From assembly GCA_963747535.1 (NCBI GenBank), contig CAVVFX010000017.1, positions 124,001 through 188,000 on the forward strand: a stretch of 64,000 nucleotides of DNA, given 5' to 3'. How positions within the stretch are numbered: position 1 is the first letter of the stretch; each line of letters opens with the position of its first letter. Below, one piece after another: positions 1 through 7,933 of the stretch. The notes under the pieces were generated by a model that saw only the letters and a list, made by a program, of their open reading frames with translations, was not told the origin of the DNA and made no database searches. This DNA comes from CAVVFX01 sp963747535. GTDB lineage: Bacteria; Acidobacteriota; Terriglobia; Bryobacterales; Bryobacteraceae. The position numbers were made by a program, and so were the translations under genes.

Positions 1-772
1 CTTGCGGATCCAGAACCTCGATCGCAAGCTCGCAATCGTCGGTCAGCGCAGCCGGATTGTACAGCCGCACACGAACCGCGGCTGTCGCTTTGCCGCCGGG
101 CTCTACATGGCTCTCGATGTGGACGCGCTCGAGCGAAATCGCCGGAACGTAAACCAGATTCACGTAGCGATACAAGCCGCCGTAAAGGTTGAAGTCGCTG
201 AGGCTCGACGGGATCATCTCCAGGTCGCGCGAGTTGTCGCACCACACGGCGAGCCGCACATTCCCCTTATTGATCCTGATCTCCTGCGCGACGGCATCGG
301 TGATATCGACCGTCCATTCGTCGTATCCGCCGACATGTTCGCCAACCTGCTGCAGAAATACGAACACCCTGCTCTTCTGTCCCGCGCCTTCGAAATGCAG
401 CAGCGTGCGTCCGTTGGGATAGGGGTTGTTGGGTTTCAGCGTAACGCGATACCAGCCCGGGCCCTGGTAGTAGCCCTCATCCGGATCGACCGCGTTGTGC
501 GCGTTAAAACAATGCGGCATGGACTCGATCTTGTCCCACGCCACGTTATCGCTGGCGGCCTTGCCCCGGAACGCTTCCCACGGGCCTCCCAGATTGCCGT
601 GATAGTATTCCCAACCCTGCAACAGGCGTTGGGAGTAGACCGGAGGAGTGTCGCCGGTGGCTGCGCCGCGGGCAAACGAAGCCAGGCGCCCCATAATCAC
701 GGGGCCTGCAAGCAAAGACGATGATGCAGTTTTCAATAATGCGCGGCGGGAAAAAGCGAGTGAGTCAGACAT
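1..772 (-). CDS. Glycoside hydrolase family 2 protein, N-terminal part
   Basis: The reading frame on the minus strand starts at ATG 772 and runs off the window edge, giving 257 N-terminal codons. It begins with a Tat-like signal (SRRALLKTASSSLLAGP). It continues with a GH2 sugar-binding jelly-roll: GGPWEAFRG, a GPGWYRVTL strand, LLHFEGAGQKSRVFVF, GGYDEWTVDITD and LYGGLYRYVNLVY, all typical of beta-galactosidase/beta-mannosidase-like enzymes. The catalytic domain lies outside the window, so substrate cannot be assigned. Only 38 bases separate its start from the divergent alginate-lyase-family gene, which suggests a shared control region for polysaccharide use. I am confident of the family and not of the specificity. 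Confidence 0.85.
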   Translation of the reverse strand, partial: MSDSLAFSRRALLKTASSSLLAGPVIMGRLASFARGAATGDTPPVYSQRLLQGWEYYHGNLGGPWEAFRGKAASDNVAWDKIESMPHCFNAHNAVDPDEGYYQGPGWYRVTLKPNNPYPNGRTLLHFEGAGQKSRVFVFLQQVGEHVGGYDEWTVDITDAVAQEIRINKGNVRLAVWCDNSRDLEMIPSSLSDFNLYGGLYRYVNLVYVPAISLERVHIESHVEPGGKATAAVRVRLYNPAALTDDCELAIEVLDPQ

Positions 773-810
773 GGATTTTGTCCTGCGATACCCTCTAACA
801 AGGAGCAACT

Positions 811-1974
811 GTGAAGCGAAGAACGTTTCTTCAAAATTGTACCGCTTTAGCGTTATCGGGTCTTGCAAAAGGGAGCACCGCATTCGACGTTGCAGCCTTC
901 GACCGGCCGCGCGTGTTGCGCGATGCACAGAAGTACCTAGCGGACAAGCCGGTTACCGTGACCGCGGCTCACAGTCCCCGCAGCGCCGGTGGCATCCACG
1001 ATTTTTTCTCCGAAGGCGACTATTGGTGGCCGGATCCGAAGAACCCGGACGGCCCGTACATCCAGCGCGACGGCATGACCAATCCAGACAATTTCGTCGA
1101 GCACCGAAAGTTCCTGCTGAAGCTGAGTGTGCAGATGCCGTGCCTGGCCGCGGCCTGGAAACTCAGCCAGGAACGCCGTTATGCGGAACAGGCAGCCGCA
1201 CATCTGCGCGCGTGGTTCGTCGACGAAGCCACGCGTATGAATCCAGACTTGCAGTACGCGCAGGCGATCCACGGCAAGTCGACGGGACGGGGCACGGGCG
1301 TGATCGACACGATCCACCTGGTCGAAGTGGCCCGCGCGGCTCCGGTGGTAGCGGCGTCGGGCGCGTTGTCGCCGGGGGATTTCACCAAGGTCAAGAAGTG
1401 GTTCGCCGACTATGTCAACTGGATGACCACCAGCAAGAATGGCATCGAGGAACGCGACGCCAAAAACAACCATGGGACCTGCTGGCTCATGCAGGTCGCG
1501 GCGTTTGCCAAGCTAACCGATGACAAGAAGCTGTTGGCCTACAGCGGGGATCGGTTCAAGACCGTCATCGTCCCTGGCCAGATCGAACCCGACGGAAGCC
1601 TTCCCCGCGAAATGGCACGAACCAAGCCATACGGCTACTGCCTGTTCAACCTGGAAGCCTTGTCGACTCTTTGCCAGATCGTCTCCGAAACCGGCGATAA
1701 CGTCTGGAACTTTGCGACTCCGGATGGACGGGGTGTCCGCAAGGCTATCGAATACATGTATCCCTACATCAAGGACAAAAAGACCTGGCCCAAACCGCCG
1801 GACGTCATGTACTTCGAATATTGGCCCATGCGCCAGGAATCGCTGCTGTTCGGGGGACTAGCCTATAACCGGACGGACTATATCGAAGTGTGGAAAAAGC
1901 TGCCGGCAGATTCAGACGTCGATGAGGTAATCCGAAACTACTTCATTCGCCAGCCAGTGTTGTGGGCGAGCTGA
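811..1974 (+). CDS. Alginate lyase family protein, exported
   Basis: This 387-residue protein starts at GTG 811 behind AAGGAG. It has a short Tat-like leader (MKRRTFLQNC) and then an alginate-lyase-type (alpha/alpha)6 domain: YWWPDP near residues 71-76, a DGMTNPDNF block, an HGKSTGRGTGVIDTIHLVE helix and the NNHG motif at 219-222 that in this superfamily sits at the active centre. The expected role is eliminative cleavage of a uronate polysaccharide outside the cytoplasm. It is followed 14 bases later by a DapA-like aldolase and an enolase-superfamily dehydratase, which fits a uronate or aldonate breakdown set. The exact polymer cannot be read from sequence. Confidence 0.82.
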   Translation: MKRRTFLQNCTALALSGLAKGSTAFDVAAFDRPRVLRDAQKYLADKPVTVTAAHSPRSAGGIHDFFSEGDYWWPDPKNPDGPYIQRDGMTNPDNFVEHRKFLLKLSVQMPCLAAAWKLSQERRYAEQAAAHLRAWFVDEATRMNPDLQYAQAIHGKSTGRGTGVIDTIHLVEVARAAPVVAASGALSPGDFTKVKKWFADYVNWMTTSKNGIEERDAKNNHGTCWLMQVAAFAKLTDDKKLLAYSGDRFKTVIVPGQIEPDGSLPREMARTKPYGYCLFNLEALSTLCQIVSETGDNVWNFATPDGRGVRKAIEYMYPYIKDKKTWPKPPDVMYFEYWPMRQESLLFGGLAYNRTDYIEVWKKLPADSDVDEVIRNYFIRQPVLWAS

Positions 1975-1988
1975 GGTTAGAGTGGTAC

Positions 1989-2906
1989 ATGATGAACAAC
2001 AGAAAGCTCGAAGGCGTAGTCCCGATTTTGCTGACGACTTTCCATGATGACGGCACTCTCGATCTGGAAAGCCAGCGCCGGCTGATCCATCACCTGCTGG
2101 AGCAGGGCGCGCACGGCCTGGGCCTTTTCGGGAACGCCAGCGAAGGATACACGCTGTCGGGCGTCGAGCGGCGCCAGTTGCTCGAGTTAATCGCCCAGGA
2201 AGTGAAGGGCCAGGTGCCGCTAGTCGTCAGTTCCGGGCACACCGGTACCACCGTGGCCGTCGAGCTGAGCAGGGAATCGGAAGATCTCGGTGCGGACGCC
2301 CTGATGGTTCTGCCGCCATACTATCTCAAAACAGATGGCGAGGGTCTGGTCCGTTACTACGGCGAGATCGCCAATGCCGTGAAAATACCCGTGATGGTCC
2401 AGGACGCTCCTGCGCTAACCAATGTCGCTATGCCGCCTTCGCTGCTGGCGAAGATGGCGCGCGAGATCCCCGGGGTCCGCTACGTAAAGGTGGAGGCTGC
2501 TCCGACCAGCCCGAAGTTCTCGGTCGTTAAGCGCGAGGCGGGCGACAAACTGGTCCTGTTCGGTGGCTTGAACGGCAATTTCTTCCTGGAAGAACTGGCG
2601 CGCGGTTCGCGTGGGATCATGCCGGGCAGCGACATGATCGGCCTGTTTGTGCGCGTCTGGGATGGCTGGCATCAAGGACAGTCGGAGGAAGCCTGGGATG
2701 TGTTTACCCAAATGCTGCCGCTCATCCGCTTCGAGTTGCAACCTGGACTTGGGGTTTCAGCCATGAAGCAGAATCTGCAAGCGGCAGGTATCATCCGATC
2801 AGCCTGTGTGCGGCATCCGACTTCAGCTCTCGACGGCGAGGCGCTCGGGGAACTCGCGTTTCTACGCAACCGGATTGCGCGAATCCCCGCGGCCGTCCTG
2901 CGATGA
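1989..2906 (+). CDS. Dihydrodipicolinate synthase / KDG-aldolase family protein
   Basis: This is a DapA-superfamily (beta/alpha)8 aldolase of about 305 residues. I chose ATG 1989 (ATG 1992 is also possible) behind GAGGTTAGAG; an upstream GTG at 1962 lies inside the previous gene. The Schiff-base lysine is visible in GVRYVKVEA (about K167). The usual GTTGE loop reads GNASEG. The catalytic tyrosine of true DapA (in a YNxP context) is replaced by VMVQDAP at about 136-141, a form seen in DapA-like proteins of other function. With an alginate-lyase-family gene upstream and a dehydratase overlapping downstream, a 2-keto-3-deoxy sugar acid aldolase is more likely than lysine biosynthesis. Confidence 0.85.
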   Translation: MMNNRKLEGVVPILLTTFHDDGTLDLESQRRLIHHLLEQGAHGLGLFGNASEGYTLSGVERRQLLELIAQEVKGQVPLVVSSGHTGTTVAVELSRESEDLGADALMVLPPYYLKTDGEGLVRYYGEIANAVKIPVMVQDAPALTNVAMPPSLLAKMAREIPGVRYVKVEAAPTSPKFSVVKREAGDKLVLFGGLNGNFFLEELARGSRGIMPGSDMIGLFVRVWDGWHQGQSEEAWDVFTQMLPLIRFELQPGLGVSAMKQNLQAAGIIRSACVRHPTSALDGEALGELAFLRNRIARIPAAVLR

Positions 2907-4042
2907 AGATCATGAAAATCGCGGCGATTCCCTTCCACGCGGAGCGCGACACCGCGTCGGTGACCGGGACTGCAGGCTCGCCATCGAAACTCCAGGCTGG
3001 CCAGGCCAGGTATCGCTGGGCGGAGAATTATCCGGTTCTGTACTCGACGCGATTTGAAACCGCGTTGGTCCGTGTCATTCTCGATTCCGGCATGGCGGGC
3101 TGGGGAGAAGCGCAGGCGCCGGTTGCTCCTGAAGTTGCCTGTGCCATCATCGATCACATCCTTGCGCCCGTGCTGGAGGGCAGCGAGTTCGATGGCGCGA
3201 TCGAGGAGATCGAATCGTTCTGGTGGCGGATGTACTCGACCATGCGAGTCCGCGGCCAGACCGGTGGATTCATGTTGGACGCGATAGCCGGCATCGATAT
3301 CGCGCTGTGGGACCTCGCCGGCAAGATTCAGGGCAGGCCGGTCGCGTCGTTAATCGGAGAACACGGCGTCCGGGTTGCGGCGTATCTGAGCGGCTTGCCC
3401 GGTGGGACTCCCGAGGGCGTTCGTCCGTGGGTTGATGCAGGATTCCAGCAGACGAAGATCTTTCACCATGCGGACACTGCGCAGTTGTTGCGGAATTGCG
3501 ACGAGGTGATGTCATACGGTTGCAGGATAGCCGTAGACGCTCTCTGGCGCCTGACGCCCGAGACTGCCCCGGCGTTCGAAGCTGAACTTGCCGGTCGATC
3601 CGCCTTATGGCTGGAAGCTCCGTTGCAGCCCGAGAGTGCCCGCGCGCACGGAGATCTGGCCCGCGCCGTGCGCACACCCATCGCCATTGGAGAGAGCTAC
3701 CGGACCTTGTTCGAACTCGATCCCTTCTTCGAAGCCGGCGCCATGCGAATGGTTCAGCCGGACCTGGGCCGCACGGGAATCACCGAGGGACTGCGCATCG
3801 CGCGCGAGGCCCAACGTCGCGGTCTGAGTGTCGCGCCGCACGTGAGCATCGCGATGGGCCCGCAAATCGCCGCCGCGATCCATTTTGCAGCGGCGGCTCC
3901 AAACTGTATTCTGCTGGAGTTCAATCCCAATGTGCTATCAACGGCGAATCGATATTTGACCGAACCCTTGCGCGTGGAAGACGCCTGCTACGTGACACCG
4001 GACAGGCCAGGCTTGGGCATAGATTTCGTCACGCGGCGGTAG
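2903..4042 (+). CDS. Mandelate racemase / muconate lactonizing enzyme family dehydratase
   Basis: This 379-residue enolase-superfamily enzyme overlaps the aldolase stop by ATGA, so the two are translationally coupled. Metal ligands are D212 (AVDALWR), E238 (WLEAPL) and E264 (AIGES). Acid/base residues are K185 in the QTKI motif, with the first lysine of the usual KxK replaced by Gln, and the H313 (APHVS)/D287 (QPDLGRTG) pair. This is the mandelate-racemase subgroup pattern, in which most members dehydrate aldonates or uronates. Dehydration followed by cleavage by the upstream aldolase would form a short sugar-acid pathway. The substrate is not known. Confidence 0.87.
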   Translation: MKIMKIAAIPFHAERDTASVTGTAGSPSKLQAGQARYRWAENYPVLYSTRFETALVRVILDSGMAGWGEAQAPVAPEVACAIIDHILAPVLEGSEFDGAIEEIESFWWRMYSTMRVRGQTGGFMLDAIAGIDIALWDLAGKIQGRPVASLIGEHGVRVAAYLSGLPGGTPEGVRPWVDAGFQQTKIFHHADTAQLLRNCDEVMSYGCRIAVDALWRLTPETAPAFEAELAGRSALWLEAPLQPESARAHGDLARAVRTPIAIGESYRTLFELDPFFEAGAMRMVQPDLGRTGITEGLRIAREAQRRGLSVAPHVSIAMGPQIAAAIHFAAAAPNCILLEFNPNVLSTANRYLTEPLRVEDACYVTPDRPGLGIDFVTRR

Positions 4043-4104
4043 TCGGCTCAGCACATCCCGGCCTGCAAATGAAAGCCGGCTCTCCAGAAACTGCGGCGTT
4101 CGGA

Positions 4105-4147
4105 GGCTGCTCCGCAGCCGGCAGACCACAAAAAGCGATGGTCTGCC
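4105..4147. repeat. Dispersed double-hairpin repeat, copy A
   Basis: Two adjacent stem-loops lie between the dehydratase and the convergent deacetylase gene. The first is GGCTGC-TCC-GCAGCC (4105-4119). The second is GGCAGACCA, a ten-base A-rich loop, then TGGTCTGCC (4120-4147). The same pair recurs at 7451-7495 and 7789-7832, with a degenerate version at 14863-14981. The flanking bases from about 4062 (including CTCCAGAAACTG) also resemble the repeat near 58770. The role is unknown; a REP-like element or a bidirectional terminator are both possible. Confidence 0.75.
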
Positions 4148-4243
4148 CTACGGTTAGGCATAAACCGGGATTGAACTGTTACCTATCTGCAATTCTGATC
4201 TCTTAGTTTTGCCGACTCGATAGTGAGCCGCGCTCCTCCGGCG

Positions 4244-5146
4244 CTACAGCCCCAGATGATCGAGGATCGGCTTTTCGTACACATCATCCTCTCCGGGATA
4301 CCTCAGCATCGCATCGAATTTTCCAGTCTCTTTTGCCAGTGCCCAAACCAGACTCTCGCCCGCCGGAGCCGTCTTGGGCTGGCGTTTGTAGATGGGATCT
4401 TTGTAGGCTTGCTTCGCCGCAATCAGACTCCATCCGTGAGTCTGGAACATGGTCAGCGCATTTTCCAGGAATAGCGAATTGATCAGGTTGTAATGCACCA
4501 GGACAGTGTGCGGGATGCTGCGCCCAAGCACCTTTCGCGAGAGATTGTCATAATAAGTTGCACGATCCCACAGGTGTTGGAGATACGGTTCGCGATACCG
4601 GTTTACGTCGAAGCCAGGTTCCGCAGTCAATCGCGCACGCAGGCGCGCGTCGTAATACCAGTCCGATGCATCGATCGTCACATGGCCGTTGCGATACCCG
4701 TGCCCGGCGAGAAAGCCTCGCATGGCGTCACGCTTCTCCGCGGTCTTTCCTTCTTTCAGCATGGGGAAGCGAAAGAACTTGCGGTAGTTCGGCCAGGCCT
4801 TCAGGAACGCCTCATTCCGGACGATGTCCTGCTCGAACCACGCAGTCTCGACCGAGTCAAATCCCTTGTGGGACCAGGTGTGATTCCCGAGCATGTGCCC
4901 GTCCCGTTTCCATGCATCGAGAATTGCCCGCCCCGGATCGTTGTCCACGTTCTGCCCCACGGCGAACAAGGCAGCCTTGAGTTCTCCGTGTTGCCGCAGC
5001 GCGCCTAGAATCTTTTCACAAGCGCTATCCGCATAGGGCGCTGGAATCGCTTTCCATGCCACATCGTCCATGGTGATGGCCAGGGACGGCTGCGCAGGAG
5101 CGGCGAAGGCTGCTGCGGCGAACGGAATGAACTGTCGGCGTGTCAA
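4244..5146 (-). CDS. Polysaccharide deacetylase (CE4/NodB-type), exported
   Basis: This 300-residue protein starts at TTG 5146 with a Tat-like leader (MTRRQFIPFAAAAFAAPA). NodB-homology motifs are present: MDD at 26-28 (catalytic base and metal Asp), HTWSH at 89-93 (metal histidines), RFP at 126-128, and a late VLVHYN motif carrying the second catalytic His. The family removes N- or O-acetyl groups from chitin, peptidoglycan or xylan-type polymers outside the cytoplasm. The start overlaps the 5' end of the divergent kinase gene. A weak ribosome site leaves the exact start uncertain. Confidence 0.85.
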   Translation of the reverse strand: MTRRQFIPFAAAAFAAPAQPSLAITMDDVAWKAIPAPYADSACEKILGALRQHGELKAALFAVGQNVDNDPGRAILDAWKRDGHMLGNHTWSHKGFDSVETAWFEQDIVRNEAFLKAWPNYRKFFRFPMLKEGKTAEKRDAMRGFLAGHGYRNGHVTIDASDWYYDARLRARLTAEPGFDVNRYREPYLQHLWDRATYYDNLSRKVLGRSIPHTVLVHYNLINSLFLENALTMFQTHGWSLIAAKQAYKDPIYKRQPKTAPAGESLVWALAKETGKFDAMLRYPGEDDVYEKPILDHLGL

Positions 5147-6185
5147 CTTCGATGATAATCGAAGCTTGGTCCAGATTCTCGATATTGAAAAGCCCGGAGA
5201 AGCGATCGCCTACCTGCGGAACCGCGGCGCCATCGGAGTTGACGAGCAGCCGCGCGTCCAAACCCTGGCAGGTGGCGTTTCCAGCCGCACCGTACTGGTG
5301 GAACGCGACGGCGCACGCTCCATGGTGCTGAAGCAATCGCTTCCCAAACTGCGCGTCGCCGTGGATTGGTTCAGCAGCCCCGAGCGCATTCATCGCGAGG
5401 CTTTGGCACTCCGCTGGTTCCGGCAGCTTGGCCCTGCGGACGCGTTCACCGAGCTGTTCTTCGAAGATGCGCAGGAACATCTCATCGCCATGGAAGCCGT
5501 CCCGCAGCCGCATTCCAACTGGAAGACCATGCTGCTCGAAGGGAACCTGCATCTCACGCATGTTCGCCGGTTCGGCGAGTTGCTGGCGGCGATCCATCGC
5601 AACTCCGCATCACGCGCCGGGGAACTTCGCCCGCTGTTTCAGGACAAGACCTTCTTCGAAACGCTGCGCATCGAGCCCTATTACCGCTACACCGCACAAC
5701 AGCCGGACGCGCACGAGGCCGCCGGGTTCTTGCGCACGCTGATCGACGACACCCTCACCACGAACGTCTCGATCGTGCATGGCGATTCCAGTCCCAAAAA
5801 CGTGTTGCTTCACCAGGACCGGATGGTCCTGCTGGATCATGAAGTGGCGCATTTCGGCGATCCGGCTTTCGATATCGGCTTCGCCATGGCGCACTTTCTT
5901 TCCAAAGCTCATCATCTGCCGCGTCTCCGATCCGACTTTCTCGAGGCCGCCAAGGCGTTCTGGCAGAGTTATCAGTTTGCACCATACGGGCAGTTCGAGT
6001 CCCGCTGCGTACGGCATTCGATCGCCTGTTTGCTGGCGCGGGTTTGGGGCCGTTCGCCACTGGAGTATCTTGGTCCCGAGGAAAGATCGCGTCAAGCCGC
6101 CGCAGTGCTGGCCATGATGCCAAGAGTCCCATCAGACATTCCATCCATGATCGACGCGTTTCAAAAGGAGCTGGCTTGCCGGTAA
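5127..6185 (+). CDS. Aminoglycoside/choline-kinase-fold phosphotransferase
   Basis: This is a kinase of the APH family with about 352 residues. From ATG 5127, the ATP lysine is VLKQS near 69, the catalytic loop is HGDSSPKNVLL near 219-229, and the metal motif is LDHEVAHFGDPAFDIG near 236-251. The arrangement resembles methylthioribose-kinase and homoserine-kinase-like small-molecule kinases rather than antibiotic kinases. TTG 5166 is an alternative start that would avoid overlap with the divergent deacetylase. The stop overlaps the start of an enolase-like gene by ten bases, so both products probably act in one pathway. The substrate is unknown. Confidence 0.78.
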   Translation: MNCRRVNFDDNRSLVQILDIEKPGEAIAYLRNRGAIGVDEQPRVQTLAGGVSSRTVLVERDGARSMVLKQSLPKLRVAVDWFSSPERIHREALALRWFRQLGPADAFTELFFEDAQEHLIAMEAVPQPHSNWKTMLLEGNLHLTHVRRFGELLAAIHRNSASRAGELRPLFQDKTFFETLRIEPYYRYTAQQPDAHEAAGFLRTLIDDTLTTNVSIVHGDSSPKNVLLHQDRMVLLDHEVAHFGDPAFDIGFAMAHFLSKAHHLPRLRSDFLEAAKAFWQSYQFAPYGQFESRCVRHSIACLLARVWGRSPLEYLGPEERSRQAAAVLAMMPRVPSDIPSMIDAFQKELACR

Positions 6186-7444
6186 TCGAAAGTGTTGTTG
6201 CCCGCGAAATTCTGGACTGCCGCGGCCGTCCGACAGTGGAAGCCCGTTGTACGCTGGCAAGGGGCGCGACGGGCGTGGCTTCGGTTCCGTCCGGAGCCTC
6301 GACCGGCAGTGCCGAGGCGCATGAACTTCGTGACCACGATCCTCGAAGATACGGCGGATACGGCTGCCTCCGGGCGATCGCCAACGTCAATCGCGAGATC
6401 AACACGTTTTTGCATGGCCGAAACTGGCCCACTCAAGCCGATCTCGACCGCGCGTTGATCGCGCGCGACGGAACGCCGCAAAAGTCGCGTCTCGGCGCCA
6501 ATGCCGTCCTCGGTGTCTCACTCGCGTTTGCGCGCGCGGTGGCCGTGGAACGATCTCTGCCCTTGTGGCGCTACTTCGCGGACCTCCTTGGCGCATCTCC
6601 ATCGACTCTGCCCCGGCTGACCATCAATCTCTTCAGCGGTGGGATGCATGCGGGCGGGCAGGTGGAGATTCAGGATGCCCTGATAGTTCCCATGTCCGCA
6701 CCCACCATCGCGCGTTCTCTCGAGATGGCCTACGACATTTACGCGGCGGCCGCGCGCCTCTGCGCTGAGCGCTACGGCATGCGTCTGTTGCGGGCGGATG
6801 AGGGCGGTATGGCTCCGCCGTTCGCCCGCGTCGAAGAGATGTTGCGTGCCACTGTCCAGGCGATCGAGCGCGCCGGCTACGAGCCTGGACGCGATGTGGT
6901 GATGGCTGTCGATGTCGCATCCACGCATTTTCACGAAGCCGGCGTCTATCACATTGGAGGAGAGCAACGCACCAGTGCCCAGATGATTGAGCTGATTCAA
7001 TCGTGGGTCGAGCGCTTTCCGATTGTCAGTATCGAAGATGGCCTAGCCGAGGATGACTGGGAGAACTGGCCCGCGCTTCACCAAGCCCTGGCAGGCCGCG
7101 CAATGACCTTGGGTGACGACCTGCTTGCCACTCAGACCGCCCGTATCCGTCGCGCGATCGAGAGTGGGGCAGCCGACGCGCTGCTGCTTAAGGTGAATCA
7201 ATGCGGCACTCTGACGGAAGCCGGTGAAGCTTATTTAGCAGCCCGCAGCGCCGGCTGGAAAGTGACGCTCAGCGTGCGCAGCGGCGACACCGAAGATAAC
7301 TGGCCGGCTGACCTCGCGGTGGGCTGGGGCACTGACCATTTCAAGGGCGGCTCGATCACGCAATCCGAGCGCCTCGCCAAGTACAACCGGCTAATGGCCC
7401 TGGAGTCGGAGACCGGCTTCCCGATCAAGGACATGCGTCGATAG
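6176..7444 (+). CDS. Divergent enolase-like protein
   Basis: This 422-residue protein starts at TTG 6176, six bases after AAGGAG and overlapping the kinase stop. It aligns with enolase along its whole length: the VPSGASTG loop (37-44), GGMHAG with H158, DEGG (208-211), D246, E287 (SIEDG), D314 (GDD) and K339 (LLKVNQ). Two positions differ from true enolase. The active-site histidine of SHRSGETED is valine (SVRSGDTED, V367) and the glutamate of QEFM is aspartate (D167). K390 is kept. Either this is a weak enolase or it acts on another phosphorylated substrate made by the coupled kinase. Enolase homologues with other functions are known, such as the carboxyphosphonoenolpyruvate synthase of bialaphos biosynthesis. 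Confidence 0.85.
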   Translation: MPVIESVVAREILDCRGRPTVEARCTLARGATGVASVPSGASTGSAEAHELRDHDPRRYGGYGCLRAIANVNREINTFLHGRNWPTQADLDRALIARDGTPQKSRLGANAVLGVSLAFARAVAVERSLPLWRYFADLLGASPSTLPRLTINLFSGGMHAGGQVEIQDALIVPMSAPTIARSLEMAYDIYAAAARLCAERYGMRLLRADEGGMAPPFARVEEMLRATVQAIERAGYEPGRDVVMAVDVASTHFHEAGVYHIGGEQRTSAQMIELIQSWVERFPIVSIEDGLAEDDWENWPALHQALAGRAMTLGDDLLATQTARIRRAIESGAADALLLKVNQCGTLTEAGEAYLAARSAGWKVTLSVRSGDTEDNWPADLAVGWGTDHFKGGSITQSERLAKYNRLMALESETGFPIKDMRR

Positions 7445-7933
7445 CCGGAAGGCTGCGACGCAGCCCCCGGCAGACACAGAAAACGATGGTCTGCCGCATG
7501 GCAGGCCAAAGGGTTGCTCCGTATAGCGTCAAGCCGCAAAAGCGGCTGCTCCGCAGCCTCTGGACTTTGGCCATTTGAATTTCAACTTCTTGCGAAGCAG
7601 CGGGCACTTGTAAAGGCGAAAGCTCATTTCTCCGGCTTCGTCTCGAATGGTGGGTGGGGGGCAAAGCCGCAGAAACAGCCGCAACCCAGGCCGCTTCGCA
7701 CACCAAAGCCTGTCGCTTGGGAGACAAGGGCGACCAGGGGGTCGCTTGCAGACGTGGGCGTCCGCCCCACAAAAGGCCAAAGCCGAGCGGCTGCTCCGCA
7801 GCCTGGCAGACCACAAAAAACGATGGTCTGCCCTACGGCAGGCCAAGGGCCCATAGGCGCTAAGATAAGACACTTTTCCACCATTCTGTTTCAAGATGTT
7901 GGCAACTCAACTTAGCGCTTATGGGCCAAGGGC
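7445..7933. repeat. Non-coding repeat island with hairpin copies B and C
   Basis: This 489-base stretch has no convincing gene. It contains hairpin pair B (7451-7495), a single GGCTGC-TCC-GCAGCC hairpin (7544-7558), hairpin pair C (7789-7832) and a 42-base unit at 7729-7770. That unit recurs inverted at 58799-58840 with about three differences. A long inverted repeat has arms 7848-7865 and 7911-7927. Short open frames here read through the repeats and look like no known protein. Confidence 0.75.
7848..7927. repeat. Inverted repeat, 17-base arms
   Basis: The arm at 7848-7865 (GGGCCCATAGGCGCTAAG) pairs with the arm at 7911-7927 with a single mismatch, across a loop of about 45 bases. It lies just beyond the 3' end of the minus-strand methyltransferase gene, so it could be part of that gene's terminator. 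It could equally be the ends of a small non-autonomous element. Confidence 0.6.

Noticed and set aside
2..724. A 240-codon plus-strand frame at the window start
   Set aside because: The minus strand here encodes clear GH2 sequence with a Tat-like leader; the plus frame has no homology features.
7529..7894. Several overlapping frames of 60-120 codons in the repeat island
   Set aside because: All read through hairpin repeats in different frames and strands; the apparent similarity between them reflects the DNA repeat.
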